Notes under the pieces: model-generated | The model's database searches: none | The model's input: only the letters and a program-made list of their open reading frames with translations | Told to the model about the DNA's origin: nothing | Made by a program: the position numbers and the translations under genes | In this document: positions 39,428 through 50,591 of the stretch, piece by piece | How the letters are laid out: every line of letters starts with the position of its first letter | Numbering within the stretch: position 1 is the stretch's first letter | Source: Vibrio splendidus | GTDB taxonomy: Bacteria > Pseudomonadota > Gammaproteobacteria > Enterobacterales > Vibrionaceae | DNA length: 64,000 nucleotides | Reading direction: 5' to 3' | Assembly (NCBI RefSeq): GCF_002873455.1 | Contig: NZ_MCUN01000012.1 | Coordinates: 186,001-250,000 of the forward strand

Positions 39428-40453
39428 ATGCGCATTTTTGCCGACCGATTACCAGAGCAACTGGCTAAACAGCTAAGTAATGTTTACCTCATTTTCGGTA
39501 ACGAGCCTCTGCTGTTACAAGAGAGCCGAGAAGCGATTCAAAAAGTTGCAAAACAGCAAGGCTTTGATGAACGTCACCGCTTTGCTATTGATAACAGTCT
39601 GGACTGGAATCAAGTCTATGACTGTACTCAAGCATTAAGCCTGTTCTCTAGCCGTCAAATCATCGAACTTGAACTGCCAGAGTCCGGAGTCAATGCTGCG
39701 ATAGCCAAAGAGCTACTGGCAATCTCAGATCATATCCACAGCGATATTCTGTTGGTCTTGATTGGTACGAAGCTAACCAAGGCTCAAGAAAGTGCTAAAT
39801 GGTTTAAAGCACTGTCTAATCAGGGCCACTGGGTCAGTTGCCTAACGCCAGATGTCAGCCGCTTACCTCAGTTTGTCCAAGCGCGCTGCCGTCAAATCGG
39901 CTTATCTCCAGACCCTGAAGCGATTCAAATGCTGGCACAGTGGCACGAGGGTAACCTATTTGCTCTCACTCAAAGCCTAGAAAAGCTAGCGCTCCAATAC
40001 CCTGACGGAAAACTGACCCTAGTACGCTTAGAAGAATCACTAAGCCGCCACAACCACTTTACTCCATTCCACTGGAGTGATGCGTTACTGGCTGGAAAAG
40101 GTAATCGTGCACAACGGATTCTAAGACAACTGGAAGCTGAAGGTGTAGAGCCAGTCATTTTACTGCGTAGCATACAACGTGAACTTGCCTTGCTATTACA
40201 AATGCAGCAACAAATGAAACAGATGCCAATTAGTCAGGTCTTCGAAAAGCACCGTATCTGGCAATCTAAAAAGCCTCTTTATAACGCCGCGCTAACAAGA
40301 GTTTCAATGACTCAATTACACTCTCTGTTTGCGTTGCTTACTCAAGCCGAATTGATGACAAAAACTCAATATGAACAGTCGCCTTGGCCACTAATTCATC
40401 AGTTAAGCGTAGAGTTTTGTATCCCTTCAGCTTCAATCCCATTTCACGCATAA
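39428..40453 (+). CDS. holA: DNA polymerase III delta subunit
   Basis: A 341-aa clamp-loader subunit starting MRIFADRLPEQLAKQL. It has YLIFGNEPLLLQESREAI and DILLVLIGTKLTKAQESAKW, then NLFALTQSLEKLALQYPDGKLT. Delta opens the beta clamp. Size and context (lptE-holA-rsfS) agree. Confidence 0.95.
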   Translation: MRIFADRLPEQLAKQLSNVYLIFGNEPLLLQESREAIQKVAKQQGFDERHRFAIDNSLDWNQVYDCTQALSLFSSRQIIELELPESGVNAAIAKELLAISDHIHSDILLVLIGTKLTKAQESAKWFKALSNQGHWVSCLTPDVSRLPQFVQARCRQIGLSPDPEAIQMLAQWHEGNLFALTQSLEKLALQYPDGKLTLVRLEESLSRHNHFTPFHWSDALLAGKGNRAQRILRQLEAEGVEPVILLRSIQRELALLLQMQQQMKQMPISQVFEKHRIWQSKKPLYNAALTRVSMTQLHSLFALLTQAELMTKTQYEQSPWPLIHQLSVEFCIPSASIPFHA

Positions 40454-40517
40454 AAGCGTGGTATATTCTAGGGTCAACAGCCCCTAAAAAGCTAAATTCA
40501 GATTAAAGGAACACCCC

Positions 40518-40835
40518 GTGTTACGTGAAGAACTAAAAGATTTTCTTGCAGACAAAGCCGACGACATGAAAGCAGAATCGATTGTGACTATCGATGTGGA
40601 AGGCAAATCAAGTGTTACTGATTACATGATCGTTTGTACTGGTACCTCTAAGCGCCATGTTGCTTCTATCGCACAACATGTTGCTGATGAAGTACGCAAA
40701 GCAGGCATGCAGCCACTGGGTATGGACGGCCAACAAGAAGGTGAATGGGTTGTTCTAGATATGGGAACAAGCATGCTTCACGTTATGCAAGAAGAACATC
40801 GCGAACTGTACCAACTAGAAAAACTTTGGGGCTAA
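40518..40835 (+). CDS. rsfS: Ribosomal silencing factor RsfS
   Basis: A 105-aa protein with GTG start at 40518 and AAAGGA upstream. It has the family segment DYMIVCTGTSKRHVASIAQHVADEV and the end EGEWVVLDMGTSMLHVM. RsfS binds uL14 and blocks subunit joining in starvation. It is followed 3 bp later by rlmH. Confidence 0.95.
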   Translation: MLREELKDFLADKADDMKAESIVTIDVEGKSSVTDYMIVCTGTSKRHVASIAQHVADEVRKAGMQPLGMDGQQEGEWVVLDMGTSMLHVMQEEHRELYQLEKLWG

Positions 40836-40838
40836 GCT

Positions 40839-41309
40839 TTGAAGATCCAGTTAATCGCAGTTGGTACAAAAATGCCAAAATGGGTTGAAGAAGGTTTTAA
40901 AGAATATAAACGCCGCTTCCCTCATGACATGCCATTAGAACTCATTGAAATCTCCGCGGGTAAACGCGGTAAAAATGCTGATATTGCACGTATTCTTCAA
41001 AAAGAAGGCGAAGCAATGTTAGCAGCAGTTCCAAAAGGTAACCGCATTGTCACGCTTGATATCCCAGGTAAAAAATGGGATACACCACAACTGGCAGAGC
41101 AATTGGAAAGTTGGAAGTTGGATGGACGCGACGTTTCTATCCTTATTGGTGGGCCTGAAGGATTAGCTCCTGCATGTAAAGCGGCTGCAGACCAAAGTTG
41201 GTCTCTATCTGCGCTTACCCTCCCTCACCCATTAGTACGCGTTATCATGGCTGAAAGCTTGTATCGAGCTTGGAGCATCACTGCTAACCACCCTTATCAT
41301 CGAGAATAA
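40839..41309 (+). CDS. rlmH: 23S rRNA (pseudouridine1915-N3)-methyltransferase RlmH
   Basis: A 156-aa SPOUT methyltransferase, TTG start at 40839. It begins [19 protein letters not shown], with SAM-loop segment [16 protein letters not shown] and the end [18 protein letters not shown]. The length is typical. It is tightly linked to rsfS and mrdA (6 bp). Confidence 0.96.
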   Translation: MKIQLIAVGTKMPKWVEEGFKEYKRRFPHDMPLELIEISAGKRGKNADIARILQKEGEAMLAAVPKGNRIVTLDIPGKKWDTPQLAEQLESWKLDGRDVSILIGGPEGLAPACKAAADQSWSLSALTLPHPLVRVIMAESLYRAWSITANHPYHRE

Positions 41310-41315
41310 GCGTTA

Positions 41316-43208
41316 ATGTTACGTAAACGTAGCCAAATCCGTGATTACAAAGCAGAAGCACGACTATTTACTAGTCGTGCTTTTGTTGCGTTTGCGGGGA
41401 TCATAGTCATGATGTCGATGTTGGTTGTTAACCTGTACAACATTCAGGTCAATCAATACCAAGACTATAAAACCCGTTCAAACGACAACCGTATCAAGGT
41501 CGTTCCAATCGCGCCAAACCGCGGTTTAATTTACGATCGTAACGGAGTACTTCTTGCCGAAAACCGCCCTGTTTTCAACCTAGAAATTACACCAGAAAAA
41601 ATCAAAGACATGGATGATACGCTCATCCGTCTACAAGAATTAATCGAGGTCCCACCAGAGCGTATTGAACGATTTAACCGTGACCGCCGTAACTCACGAC
41701 GCTTCAAGTCAGTACCTATTCTTAATCAGCTTACCGAAGAACAGGTTGCTGTCTTCTCTGTAAACCAACATAAGTTCCCGGGCGTTGAAGTCACAGGTAC
41801 GTTAAAACGTTTCTATCCTTATGGTGATGTGCTAACTCACGTGATTGGCTACGTATCGCGCATCAACGACCGTGATATGCAGCGCTTAGTACGAGAAGAA
41901 AAAGACGCCAATTACCAAGCAACACGTGACATCGGTAAACTTGGCATTGAGCGCTACTACGAAGACATGCTGCACGGCACCGCTGGTTATCAAGAAGTTG
42001 AAGTAAACAGCCGTGGACGAGTCATTCGCACACTAAAATTTGTACCTTCGGTTCCGGGTAAAGATATCGTGCTCAATTTAGATATCAAGCTGCAACTATA
42101 CGTACATAAGCTACTTGATGGCCGCCGTGGCTCTGCCGTAGTCCTGGACCCGAAAGACAATGGCGTGTTAGCCATGGTGTCCAGTCCAAGCTACGATCCT
42201 AATGCGTTTGTACATGGTATCTCTTCTAAAGGTTATAACGCTCTACTACAAAATAAAGATAGACCTTTGGTTAACCGTGCCACATTGGGTATTTATCCAC
42301 CAGCTTCAACGATCAAACCGTTTATTGCCGTTGCTGCTCTACAAGAAAGTGTGATTACACCGAATACAACGCGTAATGATCCAGGCTATTGGAAAATACC
42401 TAACTCCAAAACCAAACCGTTTCGCGACTGGTTACGTTGGGGGCACGGTGTTGTTGATATAGAGAAAGCGATTGAAGAATCGGTTGATACTTTCTTCTAC
42501 CAAATTTCCTTTGATCTGGGCATCGACCGTTTGTCTAAATGGATGATGCTATTTGGCTTTGGTGACTATACAGGCATTGATATTTACGAAGAAAGTAAAG
42601 CCAACATGCCAACTCGTGAATGGAAAATGGCAAGACACCGTGTGCCTTGGTATCAAGGTGACACCATCCCTGTAGGTATCGGACAAGGCTATTGGACAGC
42701 GACACCAATGCAGATCGCAAAAGCCACATCTGTATTGGTCAACGAAGGTGAAGTGACAGCGCCTCACCTATTACGTGCAACGATCGATAATGGTCAACCA
42801 TTCGATGAACAAACGGTCTCTGAGATCGAAACTTATCCTCCAATCACTGGTGTTAAGCAGAAATACTGGGATATCGCGCAAGAAGGCATGAGACTGGTAA
42901 ACCACGGTAAGAAAGGTACTGCAAGACGTTCATTCCAAAAGATGTCTTACCAAACCGCTGGTAAATCAGGAACTGCGCAAGTATTCGGTCTCAAAGAAGA
43001 CGAAGAATACAACGCTGACGAAATCGCAGAGCATTTACGCGATCACGCACTCTTTACTGGTTATGCTCCTTTTGAAGACCCAGAAGCGGTTGTGACTATC
43101 GTATTAGAAAACGCAGGTGGTGGCTCATCAAATGGCGGCCCTGTCGTTAGAAAAATACTAGACCATATTATTCTCTCTGAAGAAGATGAAAGTAAGGCAA
43201 CAAAATAA
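41316..43208 (+). CDS. mrdA: Penicillin-binding protein 2
   Basis: A 630-aa protein. One N-terminal transmembrane segment ([23 protein letters not shown]) leads to the dimerisation region and the transpeptidase domain. Active-site motifs are SxxK in [11 protein letters not shown], a middle SVD ([10 protein letters not shown]) and KSGT in [14 protein letters not shown]2 is the elongasome transpeptidase. The stop overlaps mrdB by one base (TAATG). Confidence 0.96.
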   Translation: MLRKRSQIRDYKAEARLFTSRAFVAFAGIIVMMSMLVVNLYNIQVNQYQDYKTRSNDNRIKVVPIAPNRGLIYDRNGVLLAENRPVFNLEITPEKIKDMDDTLIRLQELIEVPPERIERFNRDRRNSRRFKSVPILNQLTEEQVAVFSVNQHKFPGVEVTGTLKRFYPYGDVLTHVIGYVSRINDRDMQRLVREEKDANYQATRDIGKLGIERYYEDMLHGTAGYQEVEVNSRGRVIRTLKFVPSVPGKDIVLNLDIKLQLYVHKLLDGRRGSAVVLDPKDNGVLAMVSSPSYDPNAFVHGISSKGYNALLQNKDRPLVNRATLGIYPPASTIKPFIAVAALQESVITPNTTRNDPGYWKIPNSKTKPFRDWLRWGHGVVDIEKAIEESVDTFFYQISFDLGIDRLSKWMMLFGFGDYTGIDIYEESKANMPTREWKMARHRVPWYQGDTIPVGIGQGYWTATPMQIAKATSVLVNEGEVTAPHLLRATIDNGQPFDEQTVSEIETYPPITGVKQKYWDIAQEGMRLVNHGKKGTARRSFQKMSYQTAGKSGTAQVFGLKEDEEYNADEIAEHLRDHALFTGYAPFEDPEAVVTIVLENAGGGSSNGGPVVRKILDHIILSEEDESKATK

Positions 43209-44329
43209 TGAAACTTGATCCTTCTACTGGACGAAATAGAGCCTTGTTTGAAAGGCTCCATATCGACCTACCCTTACTGCTCGGTATTCTAGTGTTGATG
43301 GGCTTTGCCTTATTGATCATGTACAGCGCCAGCGGACAAAGCCTTGCGATGATGGATCGCCAAGCAATGCGTATGGTGCTGTCTTTAGGTGTCATGATCT
43401 TCTTAGCGCAACTTTCGCCTCGTACCTACGAAACCTTGGCCCCGCTGTTATTTGCAGGCGGTGTCATCTTACTCTTGGGCGTGTTGTTCTTTGGTGAGGC
43501 CTCTAAAGGAGCTCAGCGCTGGTTAAATTTCGGTTTTGTTCGATTCCAACCCTCTGAACTATTAAAACTTGCGGTACCTTTGATGTTGGCCCGATTTATC
43601 GGTAAACGATCACTTCCGCCAACCTTTCAAACATTAGCAATCTCGCTCGTGATGGTGTTTGTACCTACTATTTTAATCGCGAAGCAACCTGACTTAGGTA
43701 CATCCATCCTTATCGCCGCATCAGGTATCTTCGTGATATTCCTGGCTGGTATAAGCTGGAAAATCATTGCCAGTGCCGCAATAGCGTTAGGGGCATTTAT
43801 CCCAATATTATGGTTCTTCTTGATGCGTGAATATCAAAAAGTACGAGTAAGAACCCTTTTTGATCCTGAATCAGACCCATTAGGTGCGGGCTACCACATC
43901 ATTCAAAGTAAGATTGCGATAGGTTCTGGTGGTGTATCAGGAAAAGGTTGGTTGCAAGGCACTCAATCCCAACTGGAATTCATTCCAGAGCGCCACACTG
44001 ACTTCATCTTTGCAGTCATTGCCGAAGAATGGGGCATGATTGGTATTTTATTCTTGCTTGCTATCTACCTATTCATTATTGGACGTGGTTTAGTGCTCGC
44101 GAGCCAAGCTCAAACGGCATTTGGTCGAATGATGGGTGGTAGTATTGTATTGAGCTTTTTCGTTTATATTTTTGTAAACATTGGCATGGTAAGCGGTATT
44201 CTGCCCGTGGTTGGTGTTCCTCTTCCTCTCGTCAGTTATGGCGGCACTTCAATGGTGACCCTTATGGCTGGTTTTGGTATTTTAATGTCGATCCATACAC
44301 ACAGAAAAGCATTCTCAAAGGCGACCTAA
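43208..44329 (+). CDS. mrdB: Rod shape-determining protein RodA
   Basis: A 373-aa SEDS glycan polymerase with ten predicted transmembrane helices. Typical segments are [41 protein letters not shown] and the C-terminal [18 protein letters not shown]. It polymerises glycan strands for elongation with PBP2, which it overlaps. Confidence 0.97.
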   Translation: MKLDPSTGRNRALFERLHIDLPLLLGILVLMGFALLIMYSASGQSLAMMDRQAMRMVLSLGVMIFLAQLSPRTYETLAPLLFAGGVILLLGVLFFGEASKGAQRWLNFGFVRFQPSELLKLAVPLMLARFIGKRSLPPTFQTLAISLVMVFVPTILIAKQPDLGTSILIAASGIFVIFLAGISWKIIASAAIALGAFIPILWFFLMREYQKVRVRTLFDPESDPLGAGYHIIQSKIAIGSGGVSGKGWLQGTQSQLEFIPERHTDFIFAVIAEEWGMIGILFLLAIYLFIIGRGLVLASQAQTAFGRMMGGSIVLSFFVYIFVNIGMVSGILPVVGVPLPLVSYGGTSMVTLMAGFGILMSIHTHRKAFSKAT

Positions 44330-44332
44330 TCG

Positions 44333-45172
44333 ATGTCTATTACAATATTTCAAAGAAAAGCATCTTTGGTTGATGAGCTGCCAATAAAAAAAATAGCCTC
44401 TACCTTAGGCTTAGCGATTTTAATCAATGGCTGTTCATCACAAAAGCCAACCGGTCGCTACGATATTGATTCAGATCTTGCACCAGATGCACCAATATCA
44501 GTGGAGCATCTAGAGGATGCTCACCCTCAATATGAACCTTATAGTTTGGGCGGAAACACTAACTACACACTGCGTGGTGAAGACTACAAGATCGTAAAAA
44601 AAACCGAAGGTTTTACCGAGAAAGGAAAAGCGTCTTGGTACGGTAAGAAATTTCATGGCCATTTAACGTCTAATGGCGAGATCTATGACATGTATTCGAT
44701 GTCTGCAGCTCACAAAACATTGCCAATTCCAAGCTATGTAAAAGTGACCAATACCGACAATAACAAAACGACGATTGTTCGTATCAATGACCGAGGTCCA
44801 TTCCATGAAGGCCGAATCATTGACCTTAGTTATGCGGCGGCTTACAAGCTCGATGTTTTGAGAACGGGCACGGCAAATGTTGAGATTGAAGTCATCACGA
44901 TTGCCATGCCAACCGACGCAAATAAAAAGGCGGCTTTACCGCAATTTATTATTCAAGTGGCCACATCGCCTCATGAAGATAGAACGGAGAAGTTAGCCAA
45001 AGATTTAGGCGAAAAGCTAGCAGTAGCAACGTTTTTGCAGCCAAATGATGACAACTACCGATTGATGCTTGGGCCATTTCATGACTATGCGCTGACTCAA
45101 GAGAAATTGGAACAAGTTAAGCTAATGGGTTACCCGTCAGCTTATATAAAGAAACACACGCTAACCCGCTAA
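44333..45172 (+). CDS. rlpA: RlpA septal lytic transglycosylase lipoprotein
   Basis: A 279-aa protein. The double-psi beta-barrel domain has KGKASWYGKKFHGHLTSNGEIYDMYSMSAAHKTLP (in part) and VRINDRGPFHEGRIIDLSYAAA. The C-terminal ~75 residues are a SPOR domain (FIIQVATSPHEDRTEKLAKDLG). The lipobox ILINGC follows an unusually long N-terminal stretch of ~28 residues before the hydrophobic core, so a later non-ATG start is possible. The gene order mrdA-mrdB-rlpA-dacA is conserved. Confidence 0.92.
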   Translation: MSITIFQRKASLVDELPIKKIASTLGLAILINGCSSQKPTGRYDIDSDLAPDAPISVEHLEDAHPQYEPYSLGGNTNYTLRGEDYKIVKKTEGFTEKGKASWYGKKFHGHLTSNGEIYDMYSMSAAHKTLPIPSYVKVTNTDNNKTTIVRINDRGPFHEGRIIDLSYAAAYKLDVLRTGTANVEIEVITIAMPTDANKKAALPQFIIQVATSPHEDRTEKLAKDLGEKLAVATFLQPNDDNYRLMLGPFHDYALTQEKLEQVKLMGYPSAYIKKHTLTR

Positions 45173-45265
45173 TTAATCTAACAGTAACTTCTGGTAATCA
45201 GCGCTCTGGTGTGACAGAGTGATTCTGTTAATATATGAATAGTTCACCAAATAATTGCATTCAAA

Positions 45266-46447
45266 ATGATTAAATCTAATAAACTTGTTAAATCGATTTT
45301 TGCTACTTCTGTTGCTCTTTCTGCAACGATAGCTACATCGTCATTCGCCGCTCCTATTGTTGTTCCTGATGCTCCTCAAATCGCCGCTAAGGGTTTTGTT
45401 CTGATGGATTACCATTCAGGCAAAGTACTAGCAGAGAAAGAGATGAATACTCAGCTTTCTCCAGCAAGTTTAACCAAGATGATGACAAGCTACGTGATCG
45501 GCCAAGAGCTAGATCGTGGCAACATCAATCTGACCGATGACGTTGTTATCAGTGAAAATGCTTGGGCTAAAAACTTCCCTGATTCTTCAAAGATGTTCGT
45601 GGAAGTGGGCACAACGGTTAAAGTTGAAGAGCTGAACCGTGGCATCATCATTCAATCAGGTAACGATGCATGTGTTGCTATGGCTGAACACATCGCTGGG
45701 TCTGAAGATGCATTTGTTGATCTAATGAACGCCTGGGCAAGCTCTATCGGCATGAAAGACACGCACTTTGCTAATGTGCACGGTCTAGATAACCCGAATC
45801 TATACTCTACACCTTACGATATGGCTCTACTTGGTCAGGCATTGATTCGCGACGTTCCTGATGAATACCGTATCTACTCACAGAAAAAATTCACTTACAA
45901 CGGCATCACCCAGTACAACCGTAATGGTCTGTTATGGGATAAGAGCATGAACGTTGATGGCATCAAAACGGGTCACACGAGCAATGCTGGCTACAGCCTA
46001 GTAAGTTCAGCGACAGAAGGCAAAATGCGCCTAGTTGCGGTTGTGATGGGAACTAAAAATGCTAATGCTCGTAAAACAGAAAGCAAAAAGCTATTAAGCT
46101 ACGGTTTCCGTTTCTTCGAAACAGTGGCACCACACACAGCGGGTGAAACCTTCGTAGAAGAGAAGATCTGGATGGGTAGCAAGGATACAGTTGCACTAGG
46201 TGTCGACGAAGATACTTTCGTTACTCTACCTCGTGGCCAAGCTAAGAACCTAAAGGCAAGCTTCGTTCTTGAAAAGGAACTAGAAGCACCAATTAGCAAA
46301 GGCGATGTTGTAGGTAAACTATTCTACCAAGTTGATGGTGAAGACGTTGCTGAATACCCACTACTTGCACTTGAAGATGTAGACCAAGGCAGCTTATTTA
46401 GCCGTCTATGGGACTACTTAGTATTACTGTTTAAGGGTTTATTCTAA
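45266..46447 (+). CDS. dacA: D-alanyl-D-alanine carboxypeptidase (PBP5/6 type)
   Basis: A 393-aa protein with signal peptide ending SSFAA. Motifs are SxxK in LSPASLTKMMTSYVIG, SGN in IIQSGNDACVAMAEH and KTG in VDGIKTGHTSNAGYSLV. The C-terminal PBP5 domain ends with an amphipathic helix (SRLWDYLVLLFKGLF) that anchors it to the inner membrane. It trims peptidoglycan pentapeptides. Confidence 0.96.
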   Translation: MIKSNKLVKSIFATSVALSATIATSSFAAPIVVPDAPQIAAKGFVLMDYHSGKVLAEKEMNTQLSPASLTKMMTSYVIGQELDRGNINLTDDVVISENAWAKNFPDSSKMFVEVGTTVKVEELNRGIIIQSGNDACVAMAEHIAGSEDAFVDLMNAWASSIGMKDTHFANVHGLDNPNLYSTPYDMALLGQALIRDVPDEYRIYSQKKFTYNGITQYNRNGLLWDKSMNVDGIKTGHTSNAGYSLVSSATEGKMRLVAVVMGTKNANARKTESKKLLSYGFRFFETVAPHTAGETFVEEKIWMGSKDTVALGVDEDTFVTLPRGQAKNLKASFVLEKELEAPISKGDVVGKLFYQVDGEDVAEYPLLALEDVDQGSLFSRLWDYLVLLFKGLF

Positions 46448-46498
46448 ACCAGTCAAAGCTTTGCTCTAAGCAATACACAAGCTCAGTGCAAAGCTAAC

Positions 46499-46558
46499 TC
46501 AATGAGTAAGTTCATTATTTACTCATTGACGAACTAAAAGCCGCTATGTGCGGCTTTT
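46499..46558 (+). terminator. Double hairpin after dacA
   Basis: First stem TCAATGAGTAA/TTACTCATTGA (46499-46529), then AAAAGCCGC/GCGGCTTTT (46536-46558) followed by TTG. The second is the likely terminator. Confidence 0.7.
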
Positions 46559-46682
46559 GTTGATCTTGAGTTCAGCGATATTTACACGTAATATTCCGCC
46601 CTATTACTCGTGTCTGTTGACCGAACACGCTTTTTATCGACATTTCGCCAATTTGCGAGAGTCTAGCCTTTTGGAGCTAATC

Positions 46683-46958
46683 ATGAACATCAATTCTGAT
46701 GCAAAACTAAAAGATCTCTTAGAGTTCCCTTGTTCATTCACTTACAAAGTAATGGGCTATGCTAAGCCAGAACTTACTGAGCTAGTGCTAGAAGTGATCC
46801 AGCGTCATGCTCCTGGTGACTACAGCCCAACACTAAAACCGAGTGCGAAAGGAAACTACCACTCTGTTTCAATCAATATTACTGCGACTTCTATTGAACA
46901 AGTAGAAACGCTATACAAAGAGCTGGGCGACATCGAAATCGTTCGTATGGTTCTGTAA
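46683..46958 (+). CDS. ybeD: YbeD/DUF493 family protein
   Basis: A 91-aa protein. ATG 46683 chosen because it gives the family N-terminus [25 protein letters not shown]. The upstream in-frame extension crosses the dacA terminator. It has an ACT-like fold, with [22 protein letters not shown]. The function is poorly known; it is conserved between dacA and lipB. Confidence 0.93.
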   Translation: MNINSDAKLKDLLEFPCSFTYKVMGYAKPELTELVLEVIQRHAPGDYSPTLKPSAKGNYHSVSINITATSIEQVETLYKELGDIEIVRMVL

Positions 46959-46974
46959 TCTCCAATTACACATG

Positions 46975-47003
46975 AAAAACAGCGGCTTATTGCCGCTGTT
47001 TTT
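46975..47003 (+). terminator. Terminator after ybeD
   Basis: The AAAAACAGCGGC/GCCGCTGTTTTT stem has a 5-nt loop. Confidence 0.85.
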
Positions 47004-47153
47004 GTTTGAAGCACCCTATTGGACTCAAAATCATTCAACTTAATTTTCAATAAATACAAAGAAAGTTGAAAAACCTTGCAGTCCGTCTGTAGTTAGAATC
47101 ATGTTTCGCGTTTATAATGCGTTCACTTTATTAATCCTTGAGGGAGTGCAGCT

Positions 47154-47813
47154 TTGCAAAATAAGCTAATCGTAAAAAAATTAGGCCGTCAGGATTACGA
47201 ACCTGTGTGGAAAGCCATGCATAAGTTCACAGACGAACGCACAGAAGAAGACGTAGACCAAGTTTGGTTGGTTGAACACAACCCTGTCTTCACTCAAGGA
47301 CAAGCAGGCAAATCCGAGCATGTATTAAATGCTGGTGATATCCCTGTCATTCAAAGCGATCGCGGTGGCCAAGTGACTTATCACGGCCCAGGTCAGTTAG
47401 TCGCTTACTTTTTGATTAACATCCGCCGCAAAAAATTCGGAGTACGTGATTTGGTGACTCATATTGAGAACCTCGTAATCAACACTCTGAAAGCTTACAA
47501 TATAAATTCAACTGCCCGACCTGACGCTCCTGGTGTCTATGTCGATGGCAAGAAAATTTGTTCACTCGGATTACGTATTCGACGTGGCTGCTCGTTCCAC
47601 GGGCTAGCACTCAACGTCGATATGGATTTGTCTCCATTCCTACGTATTAACCCATGCGGTTATCAAGGTATGGAAATGGCACAAGTAAGCCAACTCGGCG
47701 GACCAAGTGAGTTAGAAAGCGTTGAGCAACAGTTAATACAAGAGCTCGTAGAGCTACTCGGCTATGACCAAGTAGACATTCAAGCCACCAGTAACATTAC
47801 AGCAGAAGCATAA
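47154..47813 (+). CDS. lipB: Octanoyltransferase LipB
   Basis: A 219-aa protein with TTG start at 47154 and GAGGGAG upstream. It has the [20 protein letters not shown] motif, [17 protein letters not shown] and catalytic Cys in [13 protein letters not shown]. It moves octanoyl groups from ACP to lipoyl domains. It lies 4 bp before lipA. Confidence 0.95.
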   Translation: MQNKLIVKKLGRQDYEPVWKAMHKFTDERTEEDVDQVWLVEHNPVFTQGQAGKSEHVLNAGDIPVIQSDRGGQVTYHGPGQLVAYFLINIRRKKFGVRDLVTHIENLVINTLKAYNINSTARPDAPGVYVDGKKICSLGLRIRRGCSFHGLALNVDMDLSPFLRINPCGYQGMEMAQVSQLGGPSELESVEQQLIQELVELLGYDQVDIQATSNITAEA

Positions 47814-47817
47814 AATC

Positions 47818-48783
47818 ATGAGCAAACCAATCCAAATGGAAAAAGGCGTTAAATATCGTGACGCTGACAAAATGGCATTAATTCCCGTAAAGAATATGCC
47901 TGCTGAACAGAAAGAAGTTCTACGTAAACCTGCATGGATGAAGATTAAACTTCCTTCAGACAGCCATCGTATTCAAGAAATCAAATCAGCAATGCGCAAA
48001 AACAACCTGCACTCAGTTTGTGAAGAAGCGTCTTGCCCTAACCTAGCCGAGTGCTTTAACCACGGCACGGCAACGTTTATGATTCTTGGCGCTATCTGTA
48101 CTCGTCGCTGCCCGTTTTGTGATGTTGCCCATGGTCGTCCTGTAGCTCCTGAAGCAGAAGAGCCGAAGAAACTGGCTAAGACAATCAAAGACATGAAACT
48201 GAAGTACGTAGTAATCACTTCAGTTGACCGTGATGACTTGCGTGACGGCGGTGCTCAGCACTTTGCTGACTGTAACCGTGAAATTCGCGAACAAAATCCA
48301 AATATTCGTATCGAAACACTGGTTCCTGACTTCCGCGGTCGTATGGATGTGGCACTTGATCTAATGAAAAACAACCCGCCAGATGTTTTCAACCACAACC
48401 TAGAGACAGCACCACGCCTATACCGTAAAGCGCGTCCAGGTGCGAACTACAAGTGGTCTCTTGATCTGTTGAGAAAATTCAAAGAGCAGCACCCAAACAT
48501 CCCAACTAAATCAGGTGTGATGATGGGTCTTGGTGAGACGAAAGAAGAGATCGTTCAAGTACTGAAAGACCTTCGTGAGCATGGTGTCACTATGCTGACA
48601 CTTGGCCAATACCTAGCGCCAAGCCGTCACCACTTACCAGTAGAACGCTACGTGCCGCCTTCTGAGTTCGATGAACTGAAAGAGATTGCTCTAGAACTAG
48701 GCTTCACTCACGCAGCTTGTGGCCCGTTTGTACGTTCTTCTTACCATGCAGACTTGCAAGCTCAAGGTATGGAAATTAAGTAA
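47818..48783 (+). CDS. lipA: Lipoyl synthase LipA
   Basis: A 321-aa radical-SAM enzyme. The auxiliary cluster cysteines are in [12 protein letters not shown] and the radical-SAM triad in [10 protein letters not shown]. The [19 protein letters not shown] segment and the C-terminal RSSYHAD are typical. It inserts sulfur into octanoyl groups made available by LipB. Confidence 0.97.
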   Translation: MSKPIQMEKGVKYRDADKMALIPVKNMPAEQKEVLRKPAWMKIKLPSDSHRIQEIKSAMRKNNLHSVCEEASCPNLAECFNHGTATFMILGAICTRRCPFCDVAHGRPVAPEAEEPKKLAKTIKDMKLKYVVITSVDRDDLRDGGAQHFADCNREIREQNPNIRIETLVPDFRGRMDVALDLMKNNPPDVFNHNLETAPRLYRKARPGANYKWSLDLLRKFKEQHPNIPTKSGVMMGLGETKEEIVQVLKDLREHGVTMLTLGQYLAPSRHHLPVERYVPPSEFDELKEIALELGFTHAACGPFVRSSYHADLQAQGMEIK

Positions 48784-48805
48784 CCACATTGCTTAAGCCA
48801 AAATT

Positions 48806-48841
48806 AAAAAGGCGCTGAACTGTATGTTCAGCGCCTTTTTT
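48806..48841 (+). terminator. Terminator after lipA
   Basis: The AAAAAGGCGCTGAAC/GTTCAGCGCCTTTTT stem. Confidence 0.88.
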
Positions 48842-48880
48842 CTATCGTTCAAAACAAGCTTGTTCAATACAAAAACAACA

Positions 48881-48902
48881 AAGCCACTCATTAAGAGTGG
48901 CC
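48881..48902 (-). terminator. Terminator after the NSS transporter
   Basis: The GCCACTC/GAGTGGC stem is followed on the minus strand by TTTGTTGTTTTTG. Confidence 0.65.
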
Positions 48903-48940
48903 TGAACTGCAAGTTAATCATCTAGATGCTAAATGGTCTA

Positions 48941-50302
48941 CTAACCAAATGAAGCCCAGATAACTGTTGCCACCAAGATTGGGCACACGAACTTCACATA
49001 CATTGGCCACACTTTACCAAACCAACCAAGCTGAAAGTCAGGGCAGCCATGTTCAAGCTCTTTCACTTTTGAAGCTCGACTCCACACCCAGCCACCAAAC
49101 AGGCAGAACATCAGTGCTGCGACCGGTTGAAGGTATTGAGTCGCTATCATCGCAACCATGCCAAACATCGCGGCAAAGTTGTAAACAATGACCACACTGA
49201 ACAATGCGATAGCACCACCAATCACCCAGCTTGTTGGCGTTCGTCTTGTATTGAAACGCTCACTCACTAGCGCTACAGGCCCTTCCAACATCGAAATTGA
49301 AGAAGTAAGGGCAGCAATCGTCAGCAACAAGAAGAAGACAATTGCGAAGATCTGACCAAGTACGCCTAAGCTATCAAACATCAAAGGCAGAACCGTAAAT
49401 ACCAGCGTGTCAGAGCTCAATAGTGAACCATCTTCAGCATAGATTTGTACGCCCTTCTGCATCGCAACAAACATTGCGGGCATAACCACTAAACCAGCAA
49501 TAAAAGCGACAGCAGTATCAACCAAGGTTACGTTCATCGCCATTTTTGGTAGGTTCTCTTTCTTGCTTAAGTAAGAACCGTAAACCAACATAGAGCAACC
49601 ACCAATGGTTAGCGAGAAGAAGCCTTGTCCCATTGCCGCTAGAATGAGTTTTCTATCCCACACTTTCTCAAAGTCTGGAACCAAGTAATGTTTTAGGCCT
49701 TCCATCGCTCCAGATTGCGTCATGATGTAAACAAACAATAAGCCAAATAAAACAAATAGTGCAGGCATCAAACGAGTCGACCACTTCTCGATACCTTGCT
49801 TAACACCACCCTGTACAATAAGAATTGTCAGTACATAAAATGCGACCGTACCAAATACATTGCGCTCAACACTGAAGCCTTTAAACCAATCAGCAACAGC
49901 TTCTAGACCGACAAGATCAGCGACTGCACCAATTAGGAAGCAAATCAACCAACCGCCGACAATACTATAAAAGGCTAACACGGCACTTGGAACACTTAGG
50001 CCAATCCAACCGACAAATTCACCGACTTTTTTACCTAACGGATTTGTCGTCAACGAGCGCATACTATCGACAGGGTTCGCTTGACCATGACGGCCAATCG
50101 CCATCTCAACCACCAGCATCGGGAAAGCAACCACGAAAATCATGATTAGGTAAACAAGCAGAAAAGCGCCACCGCCGTTACTGGCAACTTGAGTTGGGAA
50201 ACCCCAAATATTACCTAAGCCAACAGCTGCACCCGCCGCTGCTAAAATAAAACCCAAACGAGAGCTAAAGTGCTCTCTTGAAGAGGAAGATTGTTGGTCC
50301 AT
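48941..50302 (-). CDS. Sodium-dependent transporter, NSS (SNF) family
   Basis: A 453-aa inner-membrane protein with about eleven predicted helices. TM1 has the NSS signature LGFILAAAGAAVGLGNIWGFPTQVASNGGGAFLLVYL in pieces, with the unwound Ala/Gly region for sodium and substrate. FSLTIGGCSMLVYGSYL is also family-typical. Bacterial members import amino acids with sodium, and the substrate cannot be read from sequence. It is transcribed alone. Confidence 0.9.
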   Translation of the reverse strand: MDQQSSSSREHFSSRLGFILAAAGAAVGLGNIWGFPTQVASNGGGAFLLVYLIMIFVVAFPMLVVEMAIGRHGQANPVDSMRSLTTNPLGKKVGEFVGWIGLSVPSAVLAFYSIVGGWLICFLIGAVADLVGLEAVADWFKGFSVERNVFGTVAFYVLTILIVQGGVKQGIEKWSTRLMPALFVLFGLLFVYIMTQSGAMEGLKHYLVPDFEKVWDRKLILAAMGQGFFSLTIGGCSMLVYGSYLSKKENLPKMAMNVTLVDTAVAFIAGLVVMPAMFVAMQKGVQIYAEDGSLLSSDTLVFTVLPLMFDSLGVLGQIFAIVFFLLLTIAALTSSISMLEGPVALVSERFNTRRTPTSWVIGGAIALFSVVIVYNFAAMFGMVAMIATQYLQPVAALMFCLFGGWVWSRASKVKELEHGCPDFQLGWFGKVWPMYVKFVCPILVATVIWASFG

Positions 50303-50547
50303 ATTGCCCGCATCAAAAATCAGTGAACTAGTTGAGAAGTACAGTAATCAAAAGCAATGATAGGCACAACCAATAAATGAACAATTATCTGATTTTTACA
50401 ATCGATGCGCTATTTAGAACCACAAAATTAACAAAAAACCAGTCTTATAGTTCAATTAAAAGCAATAAAGTGAAGTGACAGGCTTGAGCAGGAAATGGAT
50501 TAAATTGAGATAGATACACGCCGTGTGGTTCCATTTATACAAACAAA

Positions 50548-50569
50548 AAGAGCACCAACCGGTGCTCTT
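50548..50569 (-). terminator. Terminator after the DUF2884 gene
   Basis: The AAGAGCACC/GGTGCTCTT stem is followed by TTTTTG on the minus strand. Confidence 0.8.
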
Positions 50570-50591
50570 GCTATTCATAAGTCGATCCAGA